The position numbers were made by a program, and so were the translations under genes. From assembly GCF_945859825.1 (NCBI RefSeq), contig NZ_CAMAPC010000002.1, positions 124,001 to 188,000 on the forward strand: a stretch of DNA of 64,000 bases. Reading direction: 5' to 3'. This stretch comes from Pseudoalteromonas holothuriae. GTDB lineage: Bacteria; Pseudomonadota; Gammaproteobacteria; Enterobacterales; Alteromonadaceae. Positions 8,907-19,990 of this stretch are shown piece after piece. Position 1 is the first letter of the stretch. Each line of letters starts with the position of its first letter. Under the pieces are notes generated by a model. It was not told the origin of the DNA. It ran no database searches and saw nothing but the letters and a program-made list of their open reading frames with translations.

Positions 8907-9392
8907 TTAGTGGTCATGTCCACAGCCGCCTTCACCATGAACGTGGCCATGTGCAATTTCTTCTTCTGTTGCATCACGCACTTCAAGTACTTCAACATCA
9001 AAATTAAGGGTAATACCAGATAATGGGTGGTTGGCATCAACAATCACTTCTTCATCCTGAATATCAAGGATCATGACCATTTGATCACCATCATCAGTTG
9101 TAGCACGAAATTGCATACCTACTTCAATTTCCATACCATCAAACATAGATGTAGGCACAGCTTGCATTAAGTCGTCGTGGCGCTCTCCGTACCCATTTTT
9201 AGGCTCAACTGTTACGCTGAGTTTGTCACCCGCCTGCTTATCCATTAGTGCATTTTCAAGGCCTGAAATCAAATATCCAGTACCGACGATAAACACCAGT
9301 GGCTCACCATCAAACGAATTATCGATAGTGTTGTTGTCATTATCTAAAACGCTGTAATGCATTCTTACCACTTTATTTGGTGCGATTTTCAT
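8907..9392 (-). CDS. slyD: FKBP-type peptidyl-prolyl isomerase SlyD
   Basis: Cytoplasmic FKBP isomerase and chaperone that also binds nickel and other metals. The 161 residues show the FKBP core (DNSFDGEPLVFIVG), the inserted chaperone flap domain, and a return to the core. The tail HGHVHGEGGCGHDH is a His/Cys metal-binding segment, shorter than that of E. coli SlyD. It is encoded 12 bp after ygfZ on the same strand. Confidence 0.93.
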   Translation of the reverse strand: MKIAPNKVVRMHYSVLDNDNNTIDNSFDGEPLVFIVGTGYLISGLENALMDKQAGDKLSVTVEPKNGYGERHDDLMQAVPTSMFDGMEIEVGMQFRATTDDGDQMVMILDIQDEEVIVDANHPLSGITLNFDVEVLEVRDATEEEIAHGHVHGEGGCGHDH

Positions 9393-9404
9393 AATATATC
9401 CCGC

Positions 9405-10319
9405 TTATTGGTCATCTAGAGAATAGGGTAGAGGTAAAATTGTCAATGCTACCTCAGGTGAGTTTTTTGCACGTAGGTGTGCTGTGCTATCAGTATCATT
9501 GGGCAATATGGTTAAGGCACTATAGGTACTGGTGGCTTCGTTATAAACTTGATGTACAACTTTGCCGGCACGACGCCAGTTATCCCCAAGTTGTAGTTCA
9601 AGATCCGTCTCATCAATTGAGCTTGGTGCTGTTCCTTGCACAATGTACATGGCACGTTTGTTTTTACCTAGGTAACGCATGCGTGCGACGGTTTCTTGAC
9701 CGGTATAACAGCCCTTTTTAAAACTGATACCATCTAATGCTTGGAGATTAATCATTTGTGGCACAAATTCTTCAATATTCTTTTCATTGAGTTGCGGTTC
9801 TCCAGCTAAAATACTGGCCTCAATAAACGCACTGGGATCAGTAATAAGGTCAATATTATCGGGCAAAGTGTAGTCATCATTGATGATTAAGAGCAGCCTT
9901 GTGTTATCTAGCTTTAGTGCTTTGTTATTGCCAAAGTCACACGCAGTGTGTTCATTTTCAAAGCTTAAGCCTAGCGAATCACACACATTATTCAATTGCG
10001 TGCTTTGTATACCGATGATTTTAACGTCCTCGACCAGGTCTATTTCAACTTTTGCGAATACACCATATTTTTTAAGCTCTTTTGATGAAGCATTGATTTC
10101 TGCTTCAGATCCCAAGAGCATATAACTTTGCTGGTGTTTAAAAATACGAAATGCGCCCCAGAGCTTACCCTTTGGGCTACAGTGACCACCCCATAAAAAG
10201 TTTTGCTCAGTGATAAGGTTCATATCTTGGGTTAATTGGCCATGTAAATAACTCAATTGCTCGGAGCCTGTAACAGCAATTAGTTTATAAGGTAAATTAA
10301 CAGCACATGCGAGTGACAT
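9405..10319 (-). CDS. ygfZ: folate-binding protein YgfZ, Fe-S cluster maintenance
   Basis: GcvT-like folate-dependent protein needed for repair or assembly of some iron-sulfur enzymes. It has 304 residues. The signature KGCYTGQE lies at 202-209 with the conserved Cys at C204. The N-terminal domain (LHGQLTQDMN) and the C-terminal barrel are as in E. coli YgfZ (326). It is divergent from sdhE and ygfX, as is usual in this group, and probably co-transcribed with slyD. Confidence 0.94.
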   Translation of the reverse strand: MSLACAVNLPYKLIAVTGSEQLSYLHGQLTQDMNLITEQNFLWGGHCSPKGKLWGAFRIFKHQQSYMLLGSEAEINASSKELKKYGVFAKVEIDLVEDVKIIGIQSTQLNNVCDSLGLSFENEHTACDFGNNKALKLDNTRLLLIINDDYTLPDNIDLITDPSAFIEASILAGEPQLNEKNIEEFVPQMINLQALDGISFKKGCYTGQETVARMRYLGKNKRAMYIVQGTAPSSIDETDLELQLGDNWRRAGKVVHQVYNEATSTYSALTILPNDTDSTAHLRAKNSPEVALTILPLPYSLDDQ

Positions 10320-10510
10320 AATATTAATCCTTAGTATGAGAATGAGCGTAATATTAACTTATATCGGCATGCGCATAAACGCCCATACCAAAAGAAATAT
10401 AGCGATGGAGGCTAACCAGTCGGTTTTCAAGGGAACTCAGGTGTTTCATTTATCAAACTAAGATATAATCAAGTCGCTATACGTCAATAATTATAGATAA
10501 GGGTATGTAA

Positions 10511-10762
10511 ATGGCAGAGCTGTATTCAAAGTCTCGCACAAAGTGGGCATGTCGACGTGGTATGTTGGAGCTAGACGTATTGCTAGGGCCATTTGTCGAT
10601 GATGCATATGATGCGTTGAGTGAGTCAGATAAATTGGTTTTTCAGCGTTTACTTGCTGAAGAGGACCCAGACTTGTTTGCATGGTTTATGGGCCATAAGA
10701 CGTGCTCTGATGCTGAGCTTAACACGATGGTAAAATTGATCCTTGACCGAGTACGCGTATAA
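10511..10762 (+). CDS. sdhE: FAD assembly factor SdhE
   Basis: Small cytoplasmic factor that promotes covalent flavinylation of succinate dehydrogenase and fumarate reductase. The 83-residue protein has the family RGMLELD motif at 16-22 (Arg-Gly needed for activity in the family) and the conserved FLLxEEDPDLFxW-type region in its second half. It overlaps ygfX and is divergent from ygfZ, the standard arrangement. Confidence 0.95.
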   Translation: MAELYSKSRTKWACRRGMLELDVLLGPFVDDAYDALSESDKLVFQRLLAEEDPDLFAWFMGHKTCSDAELNTMVKLILDRVRV

Positions 10763-11174
10763 GTTCACATTCCAAAACAATGTGTTAGATCACAAGCCTT
10801 TTGTGGTCCTATTCACGTGCACGATTTTTATATGTGTTGTGCTATTTCCTAGCGTTTACTTAGGCTTGTTTTCGGTTGTTCTAGGGTTTGTTGGTTTTAA
10901 GTTATGCTTGTGGCAATGCCGCCACAACACTCCCCAGCATGGTGTTATTTTAATAACCCAGTCAGATAACTACATAGAGCTACAAGGGTCGCACTTTATA
11001 CAAGGAAGAGTGGCTGATGCAGAGCTTCTTTTAAATATATTGTGTTTACGTATAGCAGGACAAGCAGGTGCGAAAAGACGAGTATTTATTATTCGAGATG
11101 CGTTGTCGGCACAAGACTGGTCTCGCTTGTGCCGGTGTTGTTTAGGGCGCTTCCCTAAGGGGTCAAAACAGTAG
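10743..11174 (+). CDS. ygfX: YgfX-like inner-membrane protein
   Basis: 143-residue protein with two close hydrophobic helices (about residues 20-37 and 39-56), then a cytoplasmic domain ending [20 protein letters not shown], the region most like E. coli YgfX/CptA. In E. coli this protein has been described as a toxin-like inhibitor of division proteins, a role still debated. The predicted TTG start lies inside the sdhE end (20-bp overlap), implying translational coupling. Its last 20 bases overlap the end of nadB on the other strand. Confidence 0.8.
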   Translation: MTEYAYKFTFQNNVLDHKPFVVLFTCTIFICVVLFPSVYLGLFSVVLGFVGFKLCLWQCRHNTPQHGVILITQSDNYIELQGSHFIQGRVADAELLLNILCLRIAGQAGAKRRVFIIRDALSAQDWSRLCRCCLGRFPKGSKQ

Positions 11175-12750
11175 GCTGTGGTGATTCGTTTTGTTCTGGG
11201 TAATCAATAGTGTAATGCAAACCACGGCTCTCTTTTCGTTCAAGCGCACTGCGAATGATAAGTTCGGCCACTTGTACTAAGTTTCTAAGCTCTAACAGGT
11301 TATTAGAGACTCTAAAATGGGCATAGTACTCATTGATCTCTTGCTGTAATAACTCAACACGGCGCAAGGCTCGCTCTAAACGCTTGGTTGAACGTACTAT
11401 GCCAACGTAATCCCACATAAACAGCCTTAACTCGTGCCAGTTATGGGTGATCACAACTTCTTCATCTGAATCATTAACTTGACTTTCATCCCACTCTGTC
11501 AATTGAGGAGGTGTTGGACTAGTTTTTATTTTTGCTAAAATATCTTTGGCAGCAGCATGAGCAAAAACAATACACTCAAGCAATGAGTTGCTAGCCATGC
11601 GATTGGCACCGTGCAGTCCTGTATAAGCCACTTCACCAATGGCGTATAAATTATCAATGTCGGTTTTACCATTAAAGTTGGTGACAACACCACCACAGGT
11701 GTAATGTGCTGCTGGTACAACAGGGATGGCTTCTTTGGTAATGTCTAAACCAACACTGAGACACTTGGCATAAATAGTCGGAAAGTGCTCAATAATAAAG
11801 TCTTTGTCTTTATGAGATATATCAAGGTAAACACAATTAGCGCCTAGGCGTTTCATTTCATAGTCTATGGCTCGAGCAACGATATCACGAGGGGCAAGTT
11901 CTTCACGTTCGTCAAAATCAGGCATAAAACGAGAACCGTCAGGGCGCTTTAGCAAAGCCCCTTCACCGCGCATGGCCTCAGTGATTAAGAAATTCTGTAA
12001 CTCTGGGTGATATAAGCTGGTAGGGTGAAATTGATTAAATTCCATATTGGCAACTTTACAACCAGCACGCCAAGCCATTGCTATACCATCACCACTTGAT
12101 ACATCTGGGTTAGAAGTGTAGAGGTAAACCTTACTAGCCCCCCCTGTGGCAAGTGCAACAAATTTAGCAGAAATAGTCTCAACACGTGCTTTCTCTCGAT
12201 TGAACACATAAACACCATCAATACGTGTTTGTTTATTATTTTTATTACAGATAAGGTCAATTGCATTATGTTGTTCAAGCAAAGTGATATTGCAGTGGGC
12301 TTGAACTTGGCTTACAAGAGTTGTTTGCACTGCTTGGCCTGTTGCATCGGCAGCATGTAAAATTCGCCTATGGCTGTGCCCTCCTTCGCGAGTAAGGTGA
12401 AATCTTTCTTTACCCTTACTATCAAACTCCATATCAAATGGTACGCCTTGCTCAATTAGCCATTTTAAGCAATTTTTGGCATTGCTTGCTGTGTAGTGAA
12501 CCGCATCTCTATCACACAGGCCTGCACCTGCTGCTAGTGTATCTTCAACGTGGGATTCAATGCTGTCATTTTTTTTATCAAATACCGCGGCAATGCCACC
12601 TTGTGCGTATAGCGTAGAACCTTCTTTAAGGGCACCTTTACTGATTACTGTAACGTGGCAATGATTGGCTAAAGACAACGCCAGACTTAAGCCGGCTGCG
12701 CCGCTTCCGATAACGACAACATCGGTGTGATGGTTTTTATTTGACTTCAT
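11155..12750 (-). CDS. nadB: L-aspartate oxidase
   Basis: FAD enzyme that oxidises L-aspartate to iminoaspartate, the first step of NAD synthesis. With the start at ATG 12750 it has about 531 residues, close to E. coli (540). The dinucleotide fold [15 protein letters not shown] sits at the N-terminus. NQFHPTSLY and HYTCGGV are active-site regions shared with succinate dehydrogenase flavoproteins. The upstream ATG 12801 adds a basic non-family extension. It is divergent from rpoE, as in most relatives. Confidence 0.95.
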   Translation of the reverse strand: MKSNKNHHTDVVVIGSGAAGLSLALSLANHCHVTVISKGALKEGSTLYAQGGIAAVFDKKNDSIESHVEDTLAAGAGLCDRDAVHYTASNAKNCLKWLIEQGVPFDMEFDSKGKERFHLTREGGHSHRRILHAADATGQAVQTTLVSQVQAHCNITLLEQHNAIDLICNKNNKQTRIDGVYVFNREKARVETISAKFVALATGGASKVYLYTSNPDVSSGDGIAMAWRAGCKVANMEFNQFHPTSLYHPELQNFLITEAMRGEGALLKRPDGSRFMPDFDEREELAPRDIVARAIDYEMKRLGANCVYLDISHKDKDFIIEHFPTIYAKCLSVGLDITKEAIPVVPAAHYTCGGVVTNFNGKTDIDNLYAIGEVAYTGLHGANRMASNSLLECIVFAHAAAKDILAKIKTSPTPPQLTEWDESQVNDSDEEVVITHNWHELRLFMWDYVGIVRSTKRLERALRRVELLQQEINEYYAHFRVSNNLLELRNLVQVAELIIRSALERKESRGLHYTIDYPEQNESPQPTVLTP

Positions 12751-12923
12751 GTGTTTGGATCTTCGCTTTTTATACACGCTACATACAGCTAGATGCAGCA
12801 TTTTTTGCTATTATACACCTAATTAAGGTAAACCATATGTGCTTTGTATAGGCAAATTTGGCATCGATATGTACGTTTAAGCCATGCTTTTGATTATTAT
12901 TTTAAAAAAAGTATAAAAAAACA

Positions 12924-12950
12924 GAACTTTTTACTCATAGCCTAGTCTGA
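12924..12950 (+). promoter_or_regulatory. sigma-E promoter upstream of rpoE
   Basis: GAACTT (12924-12929) and TCTGA (12946-12950) are separated by exactly 16 bp, matching the known sigma-E consensus GGAACTT-N16-TCTGA closely. It lies 65 bp before the rpoE start, so the operon is probably autoregulated as in E. coli. Confidence 0.85.
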
Positions 12951-13015
12951 GTAGCTGTAAATAATGGCAACGAAACATTAAGTTATAACTATAACAAAGA
13001 GGAGTACCGGCTCGA

Positions 13016-13597
13016 ATGAGCGAGCAGGATTTGGATTTAGAACTGGTTAAGCGGGTACAGCAAGGAGATAAAAACGCCTTCAACCTTTTAGTTGCCAAGT
13101 ATCAAAATAAGGTCGCCGGGCTGATTTCACGTTATGTGTCAAATCATGGTGACGTAGCAGATGTAGCCCAAGAGGCTTTTATCAAGGCGTATCGTGCATT
13201 GCCAAATTTTAGAGGCGAGAGTGCATTTTACACTTGGTTATACCGCATAGCGGTCAACTGCTCAAAAAATTATTTGGTGGCTCAAGGGAGAAAACCCCCA
13301 GCCAATGATGTAGATGCAGAAGAAGCTGAATTTTACGATGGCGCTGAGCAATTGCGCTCTAATGCATCTCCCGAAAATTTATTGCTAAGTGATGAGGTGC
13401 GCTCTGTAATATTTGCCACCATTGATGGTTTACCTGATGACTTAAAAACGGCAATTACCTTAAGAGAGATTGAAGGTATGAGCTACGACGAAATAGCGGT
13501 CGTAATGGATTGTCCAGTTGGTACCGTTCGTTCTCGTATATTTAGGGCACGAGAAGCAATAGATAATAATTTAAACCCACTAATAGGTGAGTCATAA
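13016..13597 (+). CDS. rpoE: RNA polymerase sigma-E factor
   Basis: ECF sigma factor for envelope stress. It is 193 residues, as in E. coli (191). Region 2 carries DVAQEAFIKAYRALPNFRGE with the -10 recognition helix, and region 4 carries TAITLREIEGMSYDEIA followed by the GTVRSRIFRAREAI helix that reads the -35. A sigma-E promoter lies upstream, and rseA begins two bases after the stop. The RBS AAAGAGGAGTACC is strong. Confidence 0.97.
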   Translation: MSEQDLDLELVKRVQQGDKNAFNLLVAKYQNKVAGLISRYVSNHGDVADVAQEAFIKAYRALPNFRGESAFYTWLYRIAVNCSKNYLVAQGRKPPANDVDAEEAEFYDGAEQLRSNASPENLLLSDEVRSVIFATIDGLPDDLKTAITLREIEGMSYDEIAVVMDCPVGTVRSRIFRAREAIDNNLNPLIGES

Positions 13598-13598
13598 C

Positions 13599-14213
13599 AT
13601 GACAAAAGAGAACCTTACAACATCACCGCAAGAGGCAGCATCACGTTTGCTTGATGGCGATTTGCAGCTAGAGCATTCTTCTGAAGGTCAAGTGGACACA
13701 GAAAAGTTTGCGCGCTATGCGCAAATTGGTGATGTAATGCGTGAAGCACAATCAGGTGGTATTAGTATTGATATCACGGCAAGTGTTGCAAGTGCATTAG
13801 AAAATGAGCCTTGTCATAGTATGGCCAATGAAGCGGCAACGCTTGATGAGCAACATGATAATGGCACAAAGGTGGTTAAACTTAGCGCTTGGCGTAAGCC
13901 TTTATCTCAGGTTGCAATAGCAGCAAGTGTGGCGTTGGTTGCGGTACTTGGTGTTAATACTATGCCCCAGCAAAATGGTCCTGCGATTGATGAAATGCCG
14001 GTATTGCAATCACGTCCGTTAGCGGGGGGCGTTGCACCCGTTAGTTTTTCATCGGAGCAACCTGCATTACAAAACGCTGAGCAAGGTCTGCGTGATTTAC
14101 AACAACAACGCATAGGTGCTTTAGTATTAGAGCATCAACGTCAGTCTCGTGTGGCTTATGCATTGCAGCAAAAACAAAAAGCTGCAAATCAACAATCTGA
14201 GGAAAAGAAGTAG
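13599..14213 (+). CDS. rseA: anti-sigma-E factor RseA
   Basis: Inner-membrane protein that holds sigma-E until cleaved by DegS and RseP. It has about 204 residues. The N-terminal sigma-binding domain (EAASRLLDGDL) is followed by a single membrane segment near residues 103-121 (VAIAASVALVAVLGVNT). A periplasmic, Gln-rich C-terminus follows. The start is ATG 13599, two bases after rpoE, with AGGTGA upstream. It is followed by rseB after 4 bp. Confidence 0.93.
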   Translation: MTKENLTTSPQEAASRLLDGDLQLEHSSEGQVDTEKFARYAQIGDVMREAQSGGISIDITASVASALENEPCHSMANEAATLDEQHDNGTKVVKLSAWRKPLSQVAIAASVALVAVLGVNTMPQQNGPAIDEMPVLQSRPLAGGVAPVSFSSEQPALQNAEQGLRDLQQQRIGALVLEHQRQSRVAYALQQKQKAANQQSEEKK

Positions 14214-14217
14214 TTAA

Positions 14218-15168
14218 ATGAGATTACTTGCCTGTATTTTAGGTTTATTTTTGGCAACCACTGTGCATGCCAATGACGTTGTTTCTGCAAAGCAATTGTT
14301 AAAAAATATGGCCACGGCGGTCCATACTAGAAATTTTGATGCCTCCTTTGTGGTCCTAAAAGGCAAAGGTATGGAACCCTATCGCTGGGTTCATGCCAAA
14401 TATCAAGGTAAAGAGTTAGAGTTACTAAGTTTACTTAATGGAGCTGGCCTAGAAATTGTTCGAGTCGATGACTTAGTTACCTATTATGAACCACAGTCTG
14501 CACCATATTCAGTAAAAACAGATTCTATTGCAGGCCCAATTCCAGAAGTTTTATTTAAAGGTGTAGAAGCATTACTTGATCACTATGATTTTGTGTTGGG
14601 TGGAAAAGGTCGAATAGCTGGGCGTCCAGCTCAATTAGTTCGAGTGGAAGCAAAAGATGATACGAAGTACAACTATTGGCTTTGGATAGATACACAATCG
14701 TCACTGTTACTAAAAGCGGCATATGTCAATCAGCAAGGTGAACTGCTGGAGCAGTTACAATTAACACATATTAGTGTGACCCCAGAACCTGCTGAACAGA
14801 TTTTAGAGCTCGCGCAGCGTGAGTTTCCAGCACCTCTACCAGCACTGAAGCTAAACAAAGATGAAACAGTGCAAAGTAACTGGCAGATAGGATGGCTACC
14901 TGAAGGTTTTAAGCTGTTAAAGTCAGATCGCCATAAGTTAGATTTAAATAACGAATTGGCTGACTATTATTTATTTTCAGATGGATTAGTAGACATCTCA
15001 GTATTTGTACAGCGACCATTGCCTGGGCAGCGCCCAAGCGGAGCATTATCTTCTGGGGCAACCACCGTATATGTACATAATTCTGGCGCCTATGATGTCT
15101 CTGTGGTGGGCAATATCCCCGCAGTTACAGCTAAAAATATCGCTGAGTCGGTTAAACGCCCGCTATGA
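14218..15168 (+). CDS. rseB: sigma-E regulatory protein RseB
   Basis: Periplasmic sensor that binds RseA and shields it from proteolysis. It has 316 residues, matching E. coli (318). A signal peptide ends near residue 18 (TTVHA). The two MucB/RseB domains are recognisable, with RNFDASFVVLKG in the first and WLPEGFKLLKSDRH opening the second. The stop overlaps the rseC start by four bases. Confidence 0.94.
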   Translation: MRLLACILGLFLATTVHANDVVSAKQLLKNMATAVHTRNFDASFVVLKGKGMEPYRWVHAKYQGKELELLSLLNGAGLEIVRVDDLVTYYEPQSAPYSVKTDSIAGPIPEVLFKGVEALLDHYDFVLGGKGRIAGRPAQLVRVEAKDDTKYNYWLWIDTQSSLLLKAAYVNQQGELLEQLQLTHISVTPEPAEQILELAQREFPAPLPALKLNKDETVQSNWQIGWLPEGFKLLKSDRHKLDLNNELADYYLFSDGLVDISVFVQRPLPGQRPSGALSSGATTVYVHNSGAYDVSVVGNIPAVTAKNIAESVKRPL

Positions 15169-15614
15169 TTGAACAAACACTCACTGTGGTGTCAGTCTCT
15201 GGCACTACAGCTCATTTACAGGCGCAACAAAAAGTAGCCTGTGAGGGCTGTAATGGTAAATGTGGCTCGCAAGTTTTTAGTAAGCTATTTGGAACTCACA
15301 AGAAAACCTTTCCTATTACGATAGAAGAGTCACTCCAAGTTGGGCAAAAAGTGAAACTGAGTTTAGATGACTCTAAAATTGTTAATCATGCCTTCTACGT
15401 GTATATGTTTCCGCTTATTTTTGCGTTTATTTTTGTATTTATGAGCGCTTTGATATTAAATCTTGGAGAGCCTTGGCAGATATTTGCTGCGCTAATAGGG
15501 GGTTGCTTAGGTATTTTCGTTGCTAGAAAATGTGTTTATTCCCTAAAACATGATGTGAAAGTGGTAAAAATTTACCCAATTAGCATGGCGGTGACGCAAA
15601 TAGATGGTGATTGA
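15165..15614 (+). CDS. rseC: RseC/SoxR-reducing-system family protein
   Basis: 149-residue inner-membrane protein of the RseC family, linked to sigma-E control and to SoxR reduction. The N-terminal Cys cluster C26, C29, C33 (ACEGCNGKCGS) could bind a metal or cluster. Two membrane helices lie at about 72-95 and 100-120. It starts inside the rseB stop and is followed 67 bp later by lepA. Confidence 0.92.
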   Translation: MIEQTLTVVSVSGTTAHLQAQQKVACEGCNGKCGSQVFSKLFGTHKKTFPITIEESLQVGQKVKLSLDDSKIVNHAFYVYMFPLIFAFIFVFMSALILNLGEPWQIFAALIGGCLGIFVARKCVYSLKHDVKVVKIYPISMAVTQIDGD

Positions 15615-15681
15615 GTTAAATAAAAGGTAAAATCTGCACTTTAATCCATTTAGTGACTAATAGAAGTTTAGAATCCAGTAT

Positions 15682-17469
15682 ATGAAGCATATCCGTAACT
15701 TTTCTATCATCGCCCACATTGACCATGGCAAATCAACACTTTCTGACCGCCTAATTCAAGTATGCGGTGGCCTTACAGCCCGAGAAATGCAGCAGCAGGT
15801 TCTGGATTCGATGGACATCGAACGCGAGCGTGGTATCACCATTAAGGCACAAAGTGTAACTTTGAACTACACCGCCAAAGATGGTGAAACTTATATGCTG
15901 AACTTCATCGACACGCCGGGGCATGTTGATTTTACCTATGAAGTATCTCGCTCTTTAGCGGCTTGTGAAGGCGCACTGCTAGTTGTTGACGCAGGTCAAG
16001 GCGTTGAAGCACAAACCTTAGCTAACTGTTACACCGCAATTGAAATGGATTTAGAAGTTATTCCAATTTTGAATAAAATTGACTTGCCACAAGCTGATCC
16101 ATTGCGTGTAGCGGAAGAAATTGAAGACATTGTAGGCATTGATGCTCTTGACGCTGTACAGTGTAGTGCAAAAACAGGTATTGGTATTGACGATGTACTT
16201 GAGAACATCGTACGAGATATACCACCACCAGAGGGCGACCCTGAAGCACCGTTACAAGCGCTTATTATTGACTCTTGGTTTGACCCATATCAAGGTGTTG
16301 TATCACTGGTACGCATCAAGCATGGTGAAATGCGCCAAGGGGATAAAATTAAAATCATGTCAACCGATCAAACCCATATTGCCGATAGAGTGGGTATTTT
16401 TACACCGAAACAAACGAATACCGGTGTTTTAAAAACGGGTGAAGTAGGCTTTATGATTGCGGGTATTAAAGATATCCATGGCGCACCTGTGGGTGACACT
16501 ATCACACAAACTAAAAATGCAGCACCTGAGCGTTTACCTGGTTTCCAAAAAATCAAACCGCAAGTTTATGCTGGTATGTTCCCAATTTCATCAGATGATT
16601 ATGAATCGTTCCGTGACGCGCTGAACAAGCTAAGTCTAAATGATGCTTCGTTGTTTTTTGAACCTGAAAATTCGACCGCGTTAGGTTTTGGCTTCCGCGT
16701 TGGGTTTTTAGGTATGTTACATATGGAGATCATTCAAGAGCGTTTAGAACGTGAATATGACATGGATTTGATCACCACGGCACCTACGGTAATTTATGAA
16801 ATTGAAACTAAAGATGGTTTAATTCAAATTGATAATCCATCTGATTTACCGCCAGTGAACGACATTATAGAAATTCGCGAGCCAGTAGTAGAAGCCAATA
16901 TTTTAGTGCCCCAAGAGTACTTAGGTAATGTTATTACCCTCTGTGTTGAAAAGCGTGGTATGCAAACAAAAATGGCTTATCATGGTAAGCAAGTTGCTGT
17001 GACGTATGAAATTCCTATGGCGGAAGTGGTGATGGACTTTTTCGATAAGTTGAAGTCAACCAGCCGTGGTTTTGCATCTTTGGATTATAATTTTAAGTAT
17101 TTTCAAGCGTCAGATATGGTGCGCGTCGATATTTTAATTAATGGTGATAGAGTTGATGCGTTAGCAATTATCGCTCACCGTGAAGGTGCACAAAGTCGCG
17201 GGCGTCAGTTGGCCGATGCATTAAAAGAGCTTATCCCTCGTCAAATGTTTGACATTGCGATTCAGGCTGCAATTGGTGGTCATGTTATTGCCCGAACAAC
17301 GATTAAGCAGTTACGCAAAAACGTTATTGCAAAGTGTTATGGTGGTGATGTAAGTCGTAAGAAGAAACTACTTCAGAAACAAAAAGAAGGCAAAAAACGT
17401 ATGAAACAATTGGGTAATGTAGAAGTTCCCCAAGATGCGTTTCTTGCCATATTAAAAGTGGGTAAATAA
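15682..17469 (+). CDS. lepA: elongation factor 4 (LepA)
   Basis: Ribosome-bound translational GTPase that aids initiation and back-translocation. It has 595 residues, near E. coli (599). G motifs are visible: AHIDHGKST near 11-19, DTPGH near 77-81 and NKID near 131-134. The family-specific C-terminal domain with [17 protein letters not shown] is present. It sits between rseC and lepB, the conserved order. Confidence 0.98.
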   Translation: MKHIRNFSIIAHIDHGKSTLSDRLIQVCGGLTAREMQQQVLDSMDIERERGITIKAQSVTLNYTAKDGETYMLNFIDTPGHVDFTYEVSRSLAACEGALLVVDAGQGVEAQTLANCYTAIEMDLEVIPILNKIDLPQADPLRVAEEIEDIVGIDALDAVQCSAKTGIGIDDVLENIVRDIPPPEGDPEAPLQALIIDSWFDPYQGVVSLVRIKHGEMRQGDKIKIMSTDQTHIADRVGIFTPKQTNTGVLKTGEVGFMIAGIKDIHGAPVGDTITQTKNAAPERLPGFQKIKPQVYAGMFPISSDDYESFRDALNKLSLNDASLFFEPENSTALGFGFRVGFLGMLHMEIIQERLEREYDMDLITTAPTVIYEIETKDGLIQIDNPSDLPPVNDIIEIREPVVEANILVPQEYLGNVITLCVEKRGMQTKMAYHGKQVAVTYEIPMAEVVMDFFDKLKSTSRGFASLDYNFKYFQASDMVRVDILINGDRVDALAIIAHREGAQSRGRQLADALKELIPRQMFDIAIQAAIGGHVIARTTIKQLRKNVIAKCYGGDVSRKKKLLQKQKEGKKRMKQLGNVEVPQDAFLAILKVGK

Positions 17470-17482
17470 CAGGAATTTTTGA

Positions 17483-18421
17483 ATGGCAGGCTATTTTTCT
17501 ATATTTTTGGTGGTATTAACCATAGGCTCAGGCTTAATCTGGCTATTAGACCACTTGGTTTATGCACCCAAGCGCAACGAGCGTATTGCATTGGCACAAG
17601 GCTCTTCAGAGCTGCCATTGGATGAAGACGTTATTGCACAAATTGCACCTGAACCTGCCATTATTGAAGGCGCAAAGTCTATTTTTCCAATGATTGCAGC
17701 GATCACTATTTTTCGCTCATTTATTTTTGAACCGTTTCAAATTCCATCAGGCTCAATGATGCCTACATTACTAGATGGTGATTTTATCTTGGTTCAAAAG
17801 TATGCATATGGCATTAAAGACCCTGTTTGGCGCTCTCAATTGGTCGATGTTGGGGAGCCTCAGCGCGGTGATGTGACGGTATTTAAGTTTCCACTTGATG
17901 AGCGTATCGATTTTATAAAGCGCATTATCGGTTTACCAGGAGATCGTATCGTTTACCGCAATCGTCAACTATATATTAAGCCAAACTGCGCTGAAGGTGA
18001 GCAACAGCAAGGTACTTTAGTTTGTGGTGAGTATAATAAAATAAAGCTTGATATCGTCAATAACGACGAATACAAGCAAGGTTCAATGCCATTGGTACGT
18101 TTGACAGAAAGCTTGCCAGATGTGTCACATGATATACTGATTAACCCTCAGGCTGTTGAGCCTGTGGAGCGTTATCGTCCACAGCAACCGGGTACTAGAA
18201 AAGATGAGTGGATAGTACCAAAAGATAGCTATTTTGCTATGGGTGATAACCGAAATAATAGCCAAGACAGTCGTATGTGGGGATTTGTTCCTAAGGAAAA
18301 CTTGGTAGGTAAAGCTGTCTTTATTTGGATGAGTTTTGATTTTGAAAATGGCCCAGATAGCCTACTTCCAGGCTGGGTTCCAACTGGTGTTCGTTTTGGA
18401 CGCCTAGGTAATATTCAGTAA
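17483..18421 (+). CDS. lepB: signal peptidase I
   Basis: Inner-membrane serine protease that removes signal peptides from exported proteins. It has 312 residues. The N-terminal helix is at 3-25 and a second hydrophobic stretch at 66-84. The catalytic dyad is S91 in PSGSMMPTL and K146 in KRIIGLPGD, the same numbering as I recall for E. coli LepB. The [11 protein letters not shown] box is near the C-terminus. It lies in the lepA-lepB-rnc-era order. Confidence 0.97.
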   Translation: MAGYFSIFLVVLTIGSGLIWLLDHLVYAPKRNERIALAQGSSELPLDEDVIAQIAPEPAIIEGAKSIFPMIAAITIFRSFIFEPFQIPSGSMMPTLLDGDFILVQKYAYGIKDPVWRSQLVDVGEPQRGDVTVFKFPLDERIDFIKRIIGLPGDRIVYRNRQLYIKPNCAEGEQQQGTLVCGEYNKIKLDIVNNDEYKQGSMPLVRLTESLPDVSHDILINPQAVEPVERYRPQQPGTRKDEWIVPKDSYFAMGDNRNNSQDSRMWGFVPKENLVGKAVFIWMSFDFENGPDSLLPGWVPTGVRFGRLGNIQ

Positions 18422-18423
18422 CA

Positions 18424-19101
18424 ATGAAAAGAAACGTAGCAGAACTATACAGTAAGATAGGATATCACTTTAACAATGAGGCATTGCTTGAGCAGGCTAT
18501 GACGCACCGAAGTCATAAAGGCCAGCACAATGAGCGATTAGAGTTTCTTGGTGACTCAATTTTGAGCTTTGTTATCGCCAATGCCTTATATGAACAATTC
18601 CCAAAAGCACGTGAAGGTGATTTAAGCAGGATGCGTTCTACCTTAGTGAGAGGACAAACTTTAGCTGAGTTTGGCGTTGAGTTTAATTTAGGTGACTATT
18701 TAAGGCTTGGCCCTGGTGAGTTAAAAAGTGGTGGTTTTCGCCGTGAGTCGACACTGGCTGATGCCGTTGAGGCCATTATAGGGGCGGTCTTTTTAGACTC
18801 TGGTATTAATACTTGTAGTGACTTGATTTTAGCTTGGTATGCAACGCGCCTAGACGCAATTTCGCCTGGGCTTAATCAAAAAGATCCAAAAACACTATTA
18901 CAAGAATATTTGCAAGCACGTAAATTGCCATTGCCAGGCTACACAGTGATCGATACTAAAGGGCAAGCGCATAACCAAACATTCACGGTTGAATGTATAG
19001 TGGAAGGGATGGAGAGCATAATTTCAGTAGGTAGCTCTCGTCGTAAAGCAGAACAGAAAGCTGCCGAAAAAGCATTGAAGATTTTAAAGAATGACGCTTA
19101 A
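18424..19101 (+). CDS. rnc: ribonuclease III
   Basis: Double-stranded RNA endonuclease for rRNA and mRNA processing. It has 225 residues, as in E. coli (226). The RNase III signature [11 protein letters not shown] near 38-48 holds the catalytic acidic residues, and [10 protein letters not shown] near 113-122 supplies more. A double-stranded RNA-binding domain follows ([11 protein letters not shown] to the end). It overlaps era by 11 bp. Confidence 0.97.
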   Translation: MKRNVAELYSKIGYHFNNEALLEQAMTHRSHKGQHNERLEFLGDSILSFVIANALYEQFPKAREGDLSRMRSTLVRGQTLAEFGVEFNLGDYLRLGPGELKSGGFRRESTLADAVEAIIGAVFLDSGINTCSDLILAWYATRLDAISPGLNQKDPKTLLQEYLQARKLPLPGYTVIDTKGQAHNQTFTVECIVEGMESIISVGSSRRKAEQKAAEKALKILKNDA

Positions 19102-19990
19102 TACACACTGTGGCATGGTTGCCATTGTTGGTCGTCCCAATGTGGGAAAGTCAACGTTATTAAACAAAATTGTTGAGCAAAAAGTGAGTATTACCTCACG
19201 TAAGCCACAAACTACTCGCCATCGTATTATGGGCATACACACTGAAGATAATTACCAAGCAGTATATGTCGACACACCGGGTTTACACATTGAAGAAAAA
19301 CGAGCAATTAACCGCTTAATGAACCGTGCAGCATCAAGCTCAATTGGTGACGTTGAACTGATTATTTTTGTTCTAGAGGGCACACTTTGGAACAATGATG
19401 ATGAAATGGTATTGAATAAGGTCATGCAAAGTGGCCGGCCTGTGCTAGTGGTGATGAATAAGGTTGACCAAGTAAAAGTACAAGAAGATGTACTCAAACA
19501 TATGCAATGGTTATCAGAGCAAGGCGATTTTGTAGGCATAATTCCGGTGTCTGCTAAACAAGAAAAGAATATTGATCTGGTTAAAAAAGAAGTGCGAGCC
19601 CGCTTGCCTGAATCTGAGTTTTATTTCCCAGAAGATTACGTAACCGATCGTTCAATGCGTTTTATTGCCGCAGAAATTGTGCGTGAAAAGCTTATGCGCT
19701 TTATGGGAGATGAGTTACCTTACTCTGTTACTGTTGAGATTGAGCAATTTAAATGGCAAGACAATGGTGTTTGGCAAATCAATGCGTTGATTTTGGTCGA
19801 ACGTGAGTCTCAAAAACGTATGGTCATTGGTAATAAGGGCGAAAAACTCAAGGTTATTGGCCGTGAGGCACGTAAAGATTTAGAAAACATGTTAGAGAAT
19901 AAAGTGTTTTTAGAGCTTTGGGTAAAAGTGAAGTCTGGCTGGGCTGATGATGAGCGTGCACTGCGCAGCTTAGGTTACGGAGAAGACTGA
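19091..19990 (+). CDS. era: GTPase Era
   Basis: Essential GTPase that binds 16S rRNA during small-subunit assembly. It has 299 residues (E. coli 301). GRPNVGKST is the P-loop near 14-22, DTPG near 59-62 and NKVD near 123-126. The C-terminal KH domain includes [17 protein letters not shown]. It overlaps rnc and is followed directly by recO. Confidence 0.97.
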   Translation: MTLNTHCGMVAIVGRPNVGKSTLLNKIVEQKVSITSRKPQTTRHRIMGIHTEDNYQAVYVDTPGLHIEEKRAINRLMNRAASSSIGDVELIIFVLEGTLWNNDDEMVLNKVMQSGRPVLVVMNKVDQVKVQEDVLKHMQWLSEQGDFVGIIPVSAKQEKNIDLVKKEVRARLPESEFYFPEDYVTDRSMRFIAAEIVREKLMRFMGDELPYSVTVEIEQFKWQDNGVWQINALILVERESQKRMVIGNKGEKLKVIGREARKDLENMLENKVFLELWVKVKSGWADDERALRSLGYGED

